A stretch of 64,000 bases of DNA from JBARDN01 sp963755705 (GTDB lineage: Bacteria; Desulfobacterota; Binatia; Binatales; Binataceae), in contig CAVWKW010000002.1 of assembly GCA_963755705.1 (NCBI GenBank), forward strand, positions 656,790 to 720,789, in the 5' to 3' direction. Positions within the stretch are counted from its first letter, which is position 1; each line of letters opens with the position of its first letter. Below the pieces are notes generated by a model. The model was not told the origin of the DNA. It was given only the letters and a program-made list of their open reading frames with translations, and did no database searches. This document shows, piece after piece, positions 40,221 through 48,643 of this stretch. Position numbers and translations under genes: made by a program.

Positions 40221-41093
40221 TCATTGAGCGACCGCCGCAGCGGGTTCGTGGGCCGCAAACTCCAGGTTACCACCTCCCGCTTCCTCGATCAGATTGCGTT
40301 CGAGACGTTGTGAGCGCGGAATGCGCAGGACGATTTCGCGCGCATCTTCTTCTTCAGACCGCGCCAATTCCACGTCTCGCAACTGTAATAATCCCAGAGC
40401 CGAGTTTATTGCTATATCGATCGGATCGAACGCAGGCTGCAGATTGACATCGTAGCGGCTGCCGTCGGCCAGGAAGAGCTGCTCTCCATCTTGAGTCGAC
40501 ACCATCTTCACATCGGCACTGACCTGCCATGCTGAAACCAGCCCCGCATAGTAGGCTTCATAGTGCGTAATTTTTCCATAAATTACCGCGTTAACACCGA
40601 GCCATTTTCCGAGCGTCTGCGGTGGCACCTGGTCGAGTTTCTCTTCGTCGTCGATTCCGTGCTCCTGCAACACCGCGTCGATCTGATAAAGATTTGCCTC
40701 CACAAATTCGCGTTCGGCGAGATACCCAGTGACCGCGCGGCGCATACGGTTTGCGTCGGTCCACGCCCAATCCTCGCGTTCCTGTTCATTGCGAAAAGTC
40801 AGCGGAACTTTGTTAACGACGTAATTGGCGCTACCCAAATCGGTGAACGGCAGCACCGCAATCCGCTGCGGCGCCTGGTCGTCGTAGTTTGGAGCAATCT
40901 CGGTTTTGATACCGCCCGGATCGACTTCCACCAAATGATCGAACCAGGTCTTTCGTCCATGCGTAGCAAGATCGTATTCAGGACGAAAAAAACGCCGCTG
41001 GTCAGGATTACTGGCCTGAGCGCACGCGCTCAGGCTGACAGCCATTACCAGTAATGCAACAATCGGCGCAGCGGCCGAGCTCTCATGCAGCAC
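40221..41093 (-). CDS. GNA1162-family outer-membrane lipoprotein (DUF799)
   Basis: Lipoprotein of about 290 residues with signal VLHESSAAAPIVALLVMAVS and lipobox LSAC. The mature part has IAVLPFTDLGSANYVVNKVP, the conserved AVLPF strand and NRMRRAVTGYLAEREFVEAN, IDAVLQEHGIDDEEKLDQVP, LGVNAVIYGKITHYEAYYAG and a late GLLQLRDVELA segment typical of GNA1162 proteins. GTG 41093 starts right at the signal peptide; an ATG at 41189 would put 32 residues before it. Family members are surface antigens or parts of multi-lipoprotein complexes; function unknown. Confidence 0.75.
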   Translation of the reverse strand: MLHESSAAAPIVALLVMAVSLSACAQASNPDQRRFFRPEYDLATHGRKTWFDHLVEVDPGGIKTEIAPNYDDQAPQRIAVLPFTDLGSANYVVNKVPLTFRNEQEREDWAWTDANRMRRAVTGYLAEREFVEANLYQIDAVLQEHGIDDEEKLDQVPPQTLGKWLGVNAVIYGKITHYEAYYAGLVSAWQVSADVKMVSTQDGEQLFLADGSRYDVNLQPAFDPIDIAINSALGLLQLRDVELARSEEEDAREIVLRIPRSQRLERNLIEEAGGGNLEFAAHEPAAAVAQ

Positions 41094-41324
41094 CGCCCGC
41101 GTCCGCGGCAAGATCCTTCGGTTCGGCCAGTGCGCTCGGGAACCGCGTATCTGATAGCTTGAGGGTTTGAAGTTCCATCGACTGGACATATGGATACCCC
41201 TGCTGTCGCTATTATCGCGCGGTTAATAGAGGCAGCGCCATAAAAAAATTTGCCGATGCACAGTTCAGGTTTTTTGACCGCGTTGGTGTACGATCATAAT
41301 AGGTATAGCTATGGAAAATGACTT

Positions 41325-43121
41325 ATGACCTCCAGGATCGAGGACTACGCACTCATTGGTAATACCCACACCGCCGCGCTGGTGGGGCGCGACGGATCGA
41401 TCGATTGGCTGTGTATGCCGAGGTTCGATTCGGGCGCGTGTTTCGCCGCGTTGCTGGGCGGACCGGACAACGGACGCTGGTTAATCGCGCCCGAGGGTGA
41501 AACGACTGCGGTGCGCCGCCATTACCGCGACTCGACCCTGATCCTCGAGACCGAGTTCGAGACCAAAGACGGAGTCGCGGCGGTGATCGATTTCATGCCG
41601 ATCGCGGAACATCACGATCGCGTCGATCTGACCAGGATTGTCCGCGGAGTGCGCGGACACGTCCGCATGCACACCGAACTCGCGTTCCGTTTTGATTACG
41701 GCCGCACGATTCCATGGGTGACCAGCCACGATTTCGGTCTGCGCGCGGTTGCAGGCCCCAACGCGGTAAGGATTAGAACCTCGGCGCGGCTGCACGGCAA
41801 GGATTTCACGACCGTGGGTTCGTTCAGTGTGTCTGAGGGCCAGAGCATCCCGTTCTCGCTAACCTGGTACCCCTCGAACGAAAACGAGCCCGGCGCGAGG
41901 CATCCATTGCGGATGCTCACCGAGACCGAAAAGTACTGGCAGGAATGGTCCGCGAAGTTCACCGGGCAGGGACCATGGCATGAGGCCGTGCTGCGATCGC
42001 TCATTACGCTCAAGGCGCTGACGCATCGGCGCACCGGCGGGATGGTGGCGGCTCCAACTACTTCGCTGCCCGAGAGTATCGGCGGGGAGCGCAACTGGGA
42101 TTACAGATACTGCTGGCTGCGCGACGCGACGCTGACGCTATATGCGTTGCTGATCTCCGGTTACACGCAGGAAGCGATCGAGTGGCGCGAATGGCTGGTG
42201 CGCGCCGTCGCCGGGCATCCGCAGGACACGCGCATCATGTATGGACTCTCGGGCGAACGATTGCTCCAGGAGCTCGAGCTGCCATGGCTGCCGGGGTACG
42301 AAAACAGCAGCCCGGTGCGCGTGGGCAACGGCGCGCACGATCAGCTTCAGCTCGACGTGTATGGCGAAGTGATGGACTCGATGCACGTGGCGATGAAATA
42401 CGGCATCGCGCCGCAGGACGATTCGTGGCGCGTGCAGGTGGCGCTGATGGATTTTCTAGAGACCGGATGGCGTCAGCCCGACAGCGGTATCTGGGAGGTC
42501 CGGGGCCCGCGCCGTGACTTTACCCATTCCAAGGTGATGGCGTGGGTCGCGGCTGATCGCGCAGTAAAGGCCGTCGAGCGGTTTAAAGCCAACGGTCCGG
42601 TCGAGAAATGGCGCGCGATGCGCGACGAAATTCATCGCGACGTATGCTCGCGCGGCTTCAACTCCGAGCGCAACGCCTTCGTGCAATACTATGGCTCGAA
42701 GGTACTCGACGCGTCTCTACTGATGATCCCGCTGGTTGGATTTCTGCCGGCGCAGGATCCGCGCGTAATCGGAACTATCGCCGCCATCCAGCGCGAGCTG
42801 GTGCACGACGGCTTGGTCAGCCGCTACCAAACCGAAACCGGAGTGGACGGTCTGCCGCCCGGCGAGGGGGCGTTTTTGGCCTGTACCTTCTGGCTGGTTG
42901 ATAATCTTACGCTGACCGGACGCCACAGCGAGGCGCGCGAAATTTTTGAGCGCCTGCTGACCCTGCGCAACGACGTCGGCCTGCTTTCGGAAGAATATGA
43001 TTCGCTTCTCAAGCGGCAGGTCGGGAACTTCCCGCAGGCTTTCACCCATGTAAGCCTGGTTAATAGCGCGCACAATCTTACTTTAGCGGAGCAGGCACCC
43101 GCGAAGCATCGCGCAAAATAA
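41325..43121 (+). CDS. Glycoside hydrolase family 15 protein (glucoamylase or trehalase type)
   Basis: 598-residue GH15 enzyme hydrolysing alpha-linked glucose from glucans or trehalose, cytoplasmic (no signal). The start is classic: IEDYALIGNTHTAALVGRDG, SIDWLCMPRFDSGACFAALL. The catalytic barrel shows GGERNWDYRYCWLRDATLTL with the first catalytic region, MYGLSGERLLQELELPWLPG, and the second Glu region in SGIWEVRGPRRDFTHSKVMA, followed by VDGLPPGEGAFLACTFWLVD. Members of this group include mycobacterial trehalase. With treT 9 kb away, a role in trehalose or storage-glucan turnover is plausible. Confidence 0.85.
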   Translation: MTSRIEDYALIGNTHTAALVGRDGSIDWLCMPRFDSGACFAALLGGPDNGRWLIAPEGETTAVRRHYRDSTLILETEFETKDGVAAVIDFMPIAEHHDRVDLTRIVRGVRGHVRMHTELAFRFDYGRTIPWVTSHDFGLRAVAGPNAVRIRTSARLHGKDFTTVGSFSVSEGQSIPFSLTWYPSNENEPGARHPLRMLTETEKYWQEWSAKFTGQGPWHEAVLRSLITLKALTHRRTGGMVAAPTTSLPESIGGERNWDYRYCWLRDATLTLYALLISGYTQEAIEWREWLVRAVAGHPQDTRIMYGLSGERLLQELELPWLPGYENSSPVRVGNGAHDQLQLDVYGEVMDSMHVAMKYGIAPQDDSWRVQVALMDFLETGWRQPDSGIWEVRGPRRDFTHSKVMAWVAADRAVKAVERFKANGPVEKWRAMRDEIHRDVCSRGFNSERNAFVQYYGSKVLDASLLMIPLVGFLPAQDPRVIGTIAAIQRELVHDGLVSRYQTETGVDGLPPGEGAFLACTFWLVDNLTLTGRHSEAREIFERLLTLRNDVGLLSEEYDSLLKRQVGNFPQAFTHVSLVNSAHNLTLAEQAPAKHRAK

Positions 43122-43230
43122 TTCCGCTGATCTGCGACGCTCACGCGGCAAACTATTGTAAGTGTGAAATATATACCCATCGGGTCGAGGTATGACGTGG
43201 AGAGATCCGCAAATTCATTGGAAGAATCGG

Positions 43231-43246
43231 TGGCCTAGCTATTGCT
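43231..43246 (+). promoter_or_regulatory. Sigma-54 promoter for the BON-domain gene
   Basis: TGGCCTAGCTATTGCT: GG at 43232-43233, GC at 43244-43245, ten bases between, -12 box TTGCT. Located 67 bases before ATG 43313 in the 191-base gap after the GH15 gene. Confidence 0.65.
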
Positions 43247-43312
43247 TTTATTCCTGCAAACCAACGCGCCGCACGTGAGCGGCGGCATCATTTCGGAGGA
43301 GAACTAAGCATC

Positions 43313-43774
43313 ATGAAGCGATCAATTGGATTTCTCGCGATCATCCCGGCAGTGGCTTTCGGGCTGTCGCTATCAGCGCCAGCTTTCGCGCAAGACGCGA
43401 GTGCTCCTGGCGCCAGTGCGTCAACCGGCGTTACCCAGACCATGAAGAACGCCGGAACCGACACCGAGAATGCCGCCAAGACCGCCGGAACCGACACCGC
43501 GGACGCGGCCAAGAGCGCATACGACACTACCGCGACGGCAGTGGGCGACACCGGCCTGACGGCCAAGGTGAAGATGGAGCTGGATAAGAACTCCGAAACT
43601 GAACACGCCCATATCCACGTCAAGACCAAGTCGGCGGTCGTCACTCTGACCGGACATGTTGCGAGCGCGGCCGTTTCGCAAGAGGCGGAGCAGATCGCAA
43701 AGGGAGTGGCCGGTGTTGATCACGTGAGCAATCACCTGAAGGTCCGTGGATCGTCGTCTTCGAGCAATAGCTAG
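43313..43774 (+). CDS. Periplasmic BON-domain protein (OsmY-like)
   Basis: 153 residues: signal peptide MKRSIGFLAIIPAVAFGLSL with cleavage after AFA, an Ala/Thr-rich linker with repeats of AGTDT.AAK (MKNAGTDTENAAKTAGTDTA), and one BON domain (DTGLTAKVKMELDKNSETEH, VKTKSAVVTLTGHVASAAVS, GVAGVDHVSNHLKV). BON proteins such as OsmY bind phospholipids and guard the periplasm under osmotic stress. ATG 43313 follows GGAGGAG. Its sigma-54 promoter match links it to the envelope-stress regulon. Confidence 0.82.
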   Translation: MKRSIGFLAIIPAVAFGLSLSAPAFAQDASAPGASASTGVTQTMKNAGTDTENAAKTAGTDTADAAKSAYDTTATAVGDTGLTAKVKMELDKNSETEHAHIHVKTKSAVVTLTGHVASAAVSQEAEQIAKGVAGVDHVSNHLKVRGSSSSSNS

Positions 43775-44035
43775 GCTACCGCTCGAAACGAAGACGCAAG
43801 GCGCTCGCGCCCGATGCCTTGAATAAGTTCCAAAGCACGGCGCACGCCCTACCCCGACCAGATCCTCCCCCCACACATGTGACCCGCCCGCGCGGACAGA
43901 TTTCATCGCCCGCGCGGGCCCGGTTGCGTTTACAAACCGGTCGCGAGCATTGCGGCAACCCTGCGGATGTTAGATCGTGATGCGCGGGCCAGCGAACTGG
44001 CTGTTTGCGATCAAACTCTTTCGGAGGAAACCACG

Positions 44036-44197
44036 ATGCCGGCTGCACTTATCAGTGTGATGGACGTGAAAGAGCGCACCCGTTACGCCAAGCAGATGGA
44101 TGAGTTGATAAAGTTACTGCGCAAGAACAACGAGCAGGTGACCAAGCTCGCCATGTTGATGGAAAAGATGGTTAAGGCGATGGGCGCTTCCTCGTAA
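44036..44197 (+). CDS. Small helical protein, 53 aa
   Basis: 53 residues: MPALISVMDVKERTRYAKQM then a charged heptad-like helix (DELIKLLRKNNEQVTKLAML, MEKMVKAMGASS). ATG 44036 has a strong GGAGGA eight bases upstream. Probably a coiled-coil peptide; no family recognised. It is a separate transcription unit in the 260-base gap after the BON gene, where no other feature was found. Confidence 0.5.
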   Translation: MPAALISVMDVKERTRYAKQMDELIKLLRKNNEQVTKLAMLMEKMVKAMGASS

Positions 44198-44258
44198 CAA
44201 GAATTCGCGGCCGAATTATTTTCCGCATCATCCGCCCAATCTGGCGGGTCGCGGTGCA

Positions 44259-47200
44259 ATGATCAATCCGGGCTCCAGGCTTATCGGGCGGACGCCCGAA
44301 CTACTCGAGTTGCGTACAGCGCTGGCCGACGCGATCGCGGGTCGCGGCGGCCTGGTGATGCTCGGCGGCGAACCGGGAATCGGCAAGACTGCGCTCGCCG
44401 ACGAGATCTCGAGCGAAGCGGCTGCCCGAGGCGCACAAGTCGCATGGGGCCGATGCTCTGAAGATAGCGGCGCACCCGCGTACTGGCCGTGGATGGAGAT
44501 TCTGCGCGCGCTGGTGCGCAATCGTGATCGCCACTGGCTCGACGCGATACTCGGCGATCGCGCGGCACAGTTGTCGGCGCTGATACCTGAATTGGCCGTC
44601 CCGGCGTCCTCACCGGCAGGTGCCGAGCCCGCGGCGCAGGCAACTGGCATGGGTTCCAACGAGCCCGCCGATCAACGCTTTCGCCTGTTCGATTCGATCG
44701 CGACGCTGATCGCGGAGATCGCGCGAGATCGCCCGATCCTGATCGTTCTGGATGACGTCCAAGACGCCGATCCGGCGTCGCTGCTGCTGCTCCGGTTCAT
44801 CGCGCGCGGCGTGCGCCGTATTCCGCTGCTATTAGTGGTCACTTATCGCGAAACCGAATTAAGGCTCGATCCGAAACGAGCCGAGTCTCTGGCCGCAATG
44901 CGGCGCGAAGGCGCCACGATGGTGCTGACAGGTCTCGGTACGCGCGAGATCGCGGCGTTCGTGGAATCCCGCATGGCGAGCGCGCCCGACGCGTTGCTGG
45001 TTGCGGAACTGCGCAAGGTCACCGAAGGTAATCCATTTTTTCTAAGCGAGATCGTGCGGCTGTTGGCAGCCGAAGGACCAGGCAAAGGCGCTGGCGGCAC
45101 AGCCGCATTTCGAATTCCCGACGGCGTACGCGCCGCGATCAAGCGGCGACTCGCGATGGTTTCAGAAGCGACCCGCAACGCGCTCGGCGTCGCAGCGGTG
45201 GCGGGGCGCGATTTCGACCTGGCCACAATTCGCGATGCATGCGCGCTGCCGCTCGAGTCGCTGCTCACTGCTTTGGACGAGGCTGAGGCGGGAGGCCTGG
45301 TGACCACGCGGCACGATCAGATGGGCGGCTACCGGTTCAGCCACGCGCTGATTCCCGAGACCCTCTACGCTGATCTGAGTAAACCGGCTGCTCGCGAGCT
45401 GCATCTGCGGATCGCACAGACCCTCGAGACGCTGGATCGCTCGAACCTCGAGCCGCAGCTCGCCAAGCTCGCGTATCACTATGCGGCCGCGCTGCCGTCG
45501 GGCCCGCTCGAAAAGGCGATCGCGTATGCGCGTCGTGGAGCACAGCACGCGCAGGCGATGTTCGCCTATGAAGACGCGGCGCGGATGTACCAGATGGCAA
45601 TCTCCGCGCTCGAACTCGCGCATCCCGCCGACGAGCGCATGCGCTGCGAGATACTGCTGAACCTGGGCGAGGCGCTCTACGGCGCGGGGCTGTTCGATCG
45701 CGCGCGATCGGCGTTTGCACGCGCGTCGGCAAGCGCCAGGCAAATTGGCAGCGCGGAAGATATGGCGCGGGCCGCGCTGGGATTCGGGATGCCGCCGTTG
45801 ACTCCCGATCGCGCCGATCATGATCTGATTGCGATGCTGGAGCAGGCGCGCGACGCGCTGGGAGGTTCCGACTCGGCGCTGCATGCGATGATCCTGGCGC
45901 GCATGTCAGTGGAATATTTCTGGGCGCATGACTCGCACCGCGCGGAGCTGTCGCGCCAGGCGGTCGAGATCGCGCGGCGTGCCGGTGATTCGGCGGCCCT
46001 GCTCTACGTCCTGTACGCGCGCCATACGGCGGTATGGGAACCTGACAATCTTGAAGAGCGCCTCGCGATCGCGAGCGAAATAATCGCACTCGCGGGTCAT
46101 ACGGGAAATCGGCGGTGGGCGCTCAAGGTCTGGGGACTCGGCGCGCATTACATGCGCTTTGCCGATCTGCTCGAGGCTGGAGACATCGCCTCTGTCGATC
46201 GCGAGATCGCGCAATACGCGCGGCTGGCCACCGAGCTGCGCCAGGATCTCGGATACGAGGAGCTGATCCGCGCCACCCGCGCGCTGATGGACGGGCGCTT
46301 CGACGAGGCCGAACGGCTCGGCATCAAGACCCTGGAAGTCGCGATGCGCCTGGAGCGGCGTCTGGGTCCGTTTCGCGCCGCGGTGAATTCACAGTTGCTA
46401 ATCCTGCGCCGCGAGCAGGGCCGGATCGCAGAGCTCGAGCCCGTCCTGCGCAACAACCTGGCGCGAACTCCCGGCTCGGTGCTCAGGCGCTGCGCGCTGG
46501 CATTTCTCTATTCGCAGACCGGACGTCGCGCCGAAGCGCGCGTGAGTTTCGAGGAGCTGGCGGCTAGTAATTTTATCGCGCTGCCGCGCGACATGAGCTG
46601 GTACGCGACGATGGTGCTTTTGACGGAAGTGTGCGCGTACCTGGGCGATGCGGCGCGCGCACGGACGCTGTATCAGTTGCTCGAACCGTACGCCGGGCGC
46701 AACGCGGTGCTCGATATCCACGTTTGCTACGGCGCGGTCGCACACTACCTGGCGATGCTTGCGGCGACGATCGGCGAGCTCGATCAGGCGCAGAACCACT
46801 TCGAGGCCGCGCTGCGCTTGAATCTCGAAATGGGCGCTGGCTCATGGGTTGCGCGCACGCGTTACGAATTCGCCGCGATGCTGCTAGGGCGCGACCGGCC
46901 GGGCGACCGCGAGCGGGCACTCCAGCTCGCGGAGCTGGCCGTGGCCACGGCCGATTCGCTGGGGATGCAGGCGCTCAGGGAAAATCTGCGGGACCTGACA
47001 GGTCCTGATCCTCGGGCCGACGCCGGTCCCGACGGCACCGTCACGATCATGTTCACCGATATAGAGGATTCCACCGGCACCACCGAGCGCCTGGGAGACG
47101 TTCGCGCCCAAGCGTGGCTGCGCGAGCATAATGCGCTGGTTCGCGGCCAGATTAAGGAGCATCAGGGGTTCGAAGTTAAATCGATGGGCGACGGATTCAT

Positions 47201-47555
47201 GATCGCATTTCCCAGCGCGCGCCGCGCGCTCAACTGCGCGATCGCCATTCAGCGCGGGTGCACGGCGTATTCGGAAACTCATCGCGACGCGCCGATCCGC
47301 GTCTCGATCGGCGCGCACACCGGCGAAGCGATCAAGGAGACCGGCGACTTTTACGGCAAGACCGTAATTGTCGCGGCGCGAATCGGAGCACGCGCGCGCG
47401 GCGGCGAGATTCTAGTCTCGGCGACGCTGAGAGACCTGACCATCAGCGCCGGCGATCTGAACTTCGACGCGGGACGCGAGCTGGAACTCAAGGGACTCTC
47501 GGGCGCGCATCGCGTGTACGCTCTTGAGTGGGCAGACGCCGGTCAGCGGAAGTAA
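44259..47555 (+). CDS. AAA ATPase/TPR signalling protein with C-terminal class III nucleotide cyclase domain
   Basis: 1098 residues. AAA ATPase (Walker A GGEPGIGKTALADE, Walker B PILIVLDDVQDADPASLLLL), a long TPR-like helical region (about 390-910), and a C-terminal class III cyclase (TVTIMFTDIEDSTGTTERLG with the first metal Asp, FEVKSMGDGFMIAF with substrate Lys and second Asp, and GKTVIVAARIGARARGGEIL). The Asn of the usual VNxAAR motif is Ile here; the Arg is kept, which is common in this AAA-cyclase group, so activity may be low or regulatory. Start ATG 44259. Stand-alone gene, downstream of the BON/small-protein units. Output cAMP or none. Confidence 0.8.
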   Translation: MINPGSRLIGRTPELLELRTALADAIAGRGGLVMLGGEPGIGKTALADEISSEAAARGAQVAWGRCSEDSGAPAYWPWMEILRALVRNRDRHWLDAILGDRAAQLSALIPELAVPASSPAGAEPAAQATGMGSNEPADQRFRLFDSIATLIAEIARDRPILIVLDDVQDADPASLLLLRFIARGVRRIPLLLVVTYRETELRLDPKRAESLAAMRREGATMVLTGLGTREIAAFVESRMASAPDALLVAELRKVTEGNPFFLSEIVRLLAAEGPGKGAGGTAAFRIPDGVRAAIKRRLAMVSEATRNALGVAAVAGRDFDLATIRDACALPLESLLTALDEAEAGGLVTTRHDQMGGYRFSHALIPETLYADLSKPAARELHLRIAQTLETLDRSNLEPQLAKLAYHYAAALPSGPLEKAIAYARRGAQHAQAMFAYEDAARMYQMAISALELAHPADERMRCEILLNLGEALYGAGLFDRARSAFARASASARQIGSAEDMARAALGFGMPPLTPDRADHDLIAMLEQARDALGGSDSALHAMILARMSVEYFWAHDSHRAELSRQAVEIARRAGDSAALLYVLYARHTAVWEPDNLEERLAIASEIIALAGHTGNRRWALKVWGLGAHYMRFADLLEAGDIASVDREIAQYARLATELRQDLGYEELIRATRALMDGRFDEAERLGIKTLEVAMRLERRLGPFRAAVNSQLLILRREQGRIAELEPVLRNNLARTPGSVLRRCALAFLYSQTGRRAEARVSFEELAASNFIALPRDMSWYATMVLLTEVCAYLGDAARARTLYQLLEPYAGRNAVLDIHVCYGAVAHYLAMLAATIGELDQAQNHFEAALRLNLEMGAGSWVARTRYEFAAMLLGRDRPGDRERALQLAELAVATADSLGMQALRENLRDLTGPDPRADAGPDGTVTIMFTDIEDSTGTTERLGDVRAQAWLREHNALVRGQIKEHQGFEVKSMGDGFMIAFPSARRALNCAIAIQRGCTAYSETHRDAPIRVSIGAHTGEAIKETGDFYGKTVIVAARIGARARGGEILVSATLRDLTISAGDLNFDAGRELELKGLSGAHRVYALEWADAGQRK

Positions 47556-47619
47556 TCCGCCGCGCTCGCGTCATTCCCGCGCGCGGCTGCCGCGCGAGGA
47601 ATCCCGTTACCCTGCGCGG

Positions 47620-47638
47620 GGCCGGCGAGACGCCGGCC
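47620..47638. repeat. Short palindromic repeat, copy 2 (REP-like)
   Basis: GGCCGGCG-AGA-CGCCGGCC followed by CTACT, 65 bases after the cyclase stop. Same loop and tail as the copy at 12246-12264, with one base pair changed in each arm in a compensating way. Confidence 0.55.
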
Positions 47639-47687
47639 CTACTAACTACTTTCGCCGCGCGATGCATCTGCTAGGATTTCGATCGCG

Positions 47688-48029
47688 ATGAAAAAAGTTC
47701 TGATGATTTGCACCGGCAACAAGGACCGCAGCCCGACCGCCGCGATGCTGCTGGCGGAGATGTGCGCGCCGATGTGGGTGACGTCGGCCGGCACCGAGCC
47801 GTGGGCCAAGAATCCGGTCAATTCGGAATTGATCGAAGAGGCCGACGTGATCTGCGTGATGGAGGAAGCGCATCGGCGCTTTATCCTCGAGCGCTTTGGC
47901 TCGGCGCACGCCGACAAGGTGGTCGTGCTCGACATCCCGGACAATTACATTTGCTGGGAAGCCGAGCTGGTGCATCTGCTGAAGCCCAAGCTGCGCGCCG
48001 CTCTAGGTCTGGCACCATCAGTCCGCTAG
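47688..48029 (+). CDS. Low-molecular-weight protein-tyrosine-phosphatase-like protein
   Basis: 113 residues of the LMW phosphatase fold. The P-loop is CTGNKDRSP (C-x5-R-S) at residues 8-16, so the nucleophile and the Arg are present; VTSAGTEP is the typical second strand and VVVLDIPDNY supplies the general-acid Asp region. ELVHLLKPKLRAAL is the last helix. Length is on the short side of the family. It may act on phosphotyrosine or related low-mass substrates; no partner kinase is nearby. Confidence 0.75.
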   Translation: MKKVLMICTGNKDRSPTAAMLLAEMCAPMWVTSAGTEPWAKNPVNSELIEEADVICVMEEAHRRFILERFGSAHADKVVVLDIPDNYICWEAELVHLLKPKLRAALGLAPSVR

Positions 48030-48116
48030 CGGGCGCGCAAGCGCTGCCGTCTGGTGTAAGTTGGTTAAACCAACCCAACGGAGGCCGCCCACCATGGAAG
48101 ACGCCCGGGTGAAACT

Positions 48117-48578
48117 GTGCTCGATCGATCCGAGATAAGCGACGTTCAATTGCGCTACGCGACTGGACTGGATTTTCGTGATTGGGTCGCGTTCCGATCA
48201 TGTTTCGCCGATGAAGTCGAGGTGGACTTCACTTCGCTGTTCGCCGGAGCGCCGCGCACCGTCAGCGCTGACCGCTGGACCGAGTCGGCGCGCCGCACAG
48301 TCAGCGGGCTCGCCGCGACGCAGCACATGATCACGAATCATGTCATCACGGTCGACGGCGACGGCGCGTTGTGCGTCGCCTACGTGCAAGCGCAGCATTA
48401 TCTTCCCAACGACAAGGGCGACAGCACGCAGACGATGGGCGGGTACTACACGAATCGCTTCGTCCGCACCTCCGCCGGATGGAAGATCTGCGGCTGCAAG
48501 CTGACGCTCACGTGGACCACCGGGAATTGGCACATCTTCGCGCTCGCTCGCGAGCGGCTGAAAGACTCGGGCGGCTGA
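48117..48578 (+). CDS. SnoaL/NTF2-like protein (5' end possibly frameshifted)
   Basis: 153 residues with a SnoaL-like NTF2 fold: LDRSEISDVQLRYATGLDFR, DWVAFRSCFADEVEVDFTSL, the strand ATQHMITNHVITVDGDGALC and YTNRFVRTSAGWKICGCKLT ending TGNWHIFALARERL. Start codon GTG 48117 has no ribosome site. Just upstream, ATG 48094 with a strong GGAGG starts MEDARVKLC in another phase; a -1 shift near 48117 would fuse it to this domain and give the usual N-terminus. Either the gene uses GTG 48117 or it has a frameshift. Possible small-molecule isomerase or hydratase; function unknown. Confidence 0.65.
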   Translation: MLDRSEISDVQLRYATGLDFRDWVAFRSCFADEVEVDFTSLFAGAPRTVSADRWTESARRTVSGLAATQHMITNHVITVDGDGALCVAYVQAQHYLPNDKGDSTQTMGGYYTNRFVRTSAGWKICGCKLTLTWTTGNWHIFALARERLKDSGG

Positions 48579-48643
48579 GGACGCCTTCGCGCTCACGCCG
48601 CGAAATTCGCTATGCTGGGATGCCTCGCGCAGGAGATAAATCG

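Noticed and set aside
44241..44258. TGGCGGG...GTGC before the AAA-cyclase gene as a sigma-54 promoter
   Set aside because: GG to GC spacing is eleven bases, not ten, and it runs directly into the start codon.
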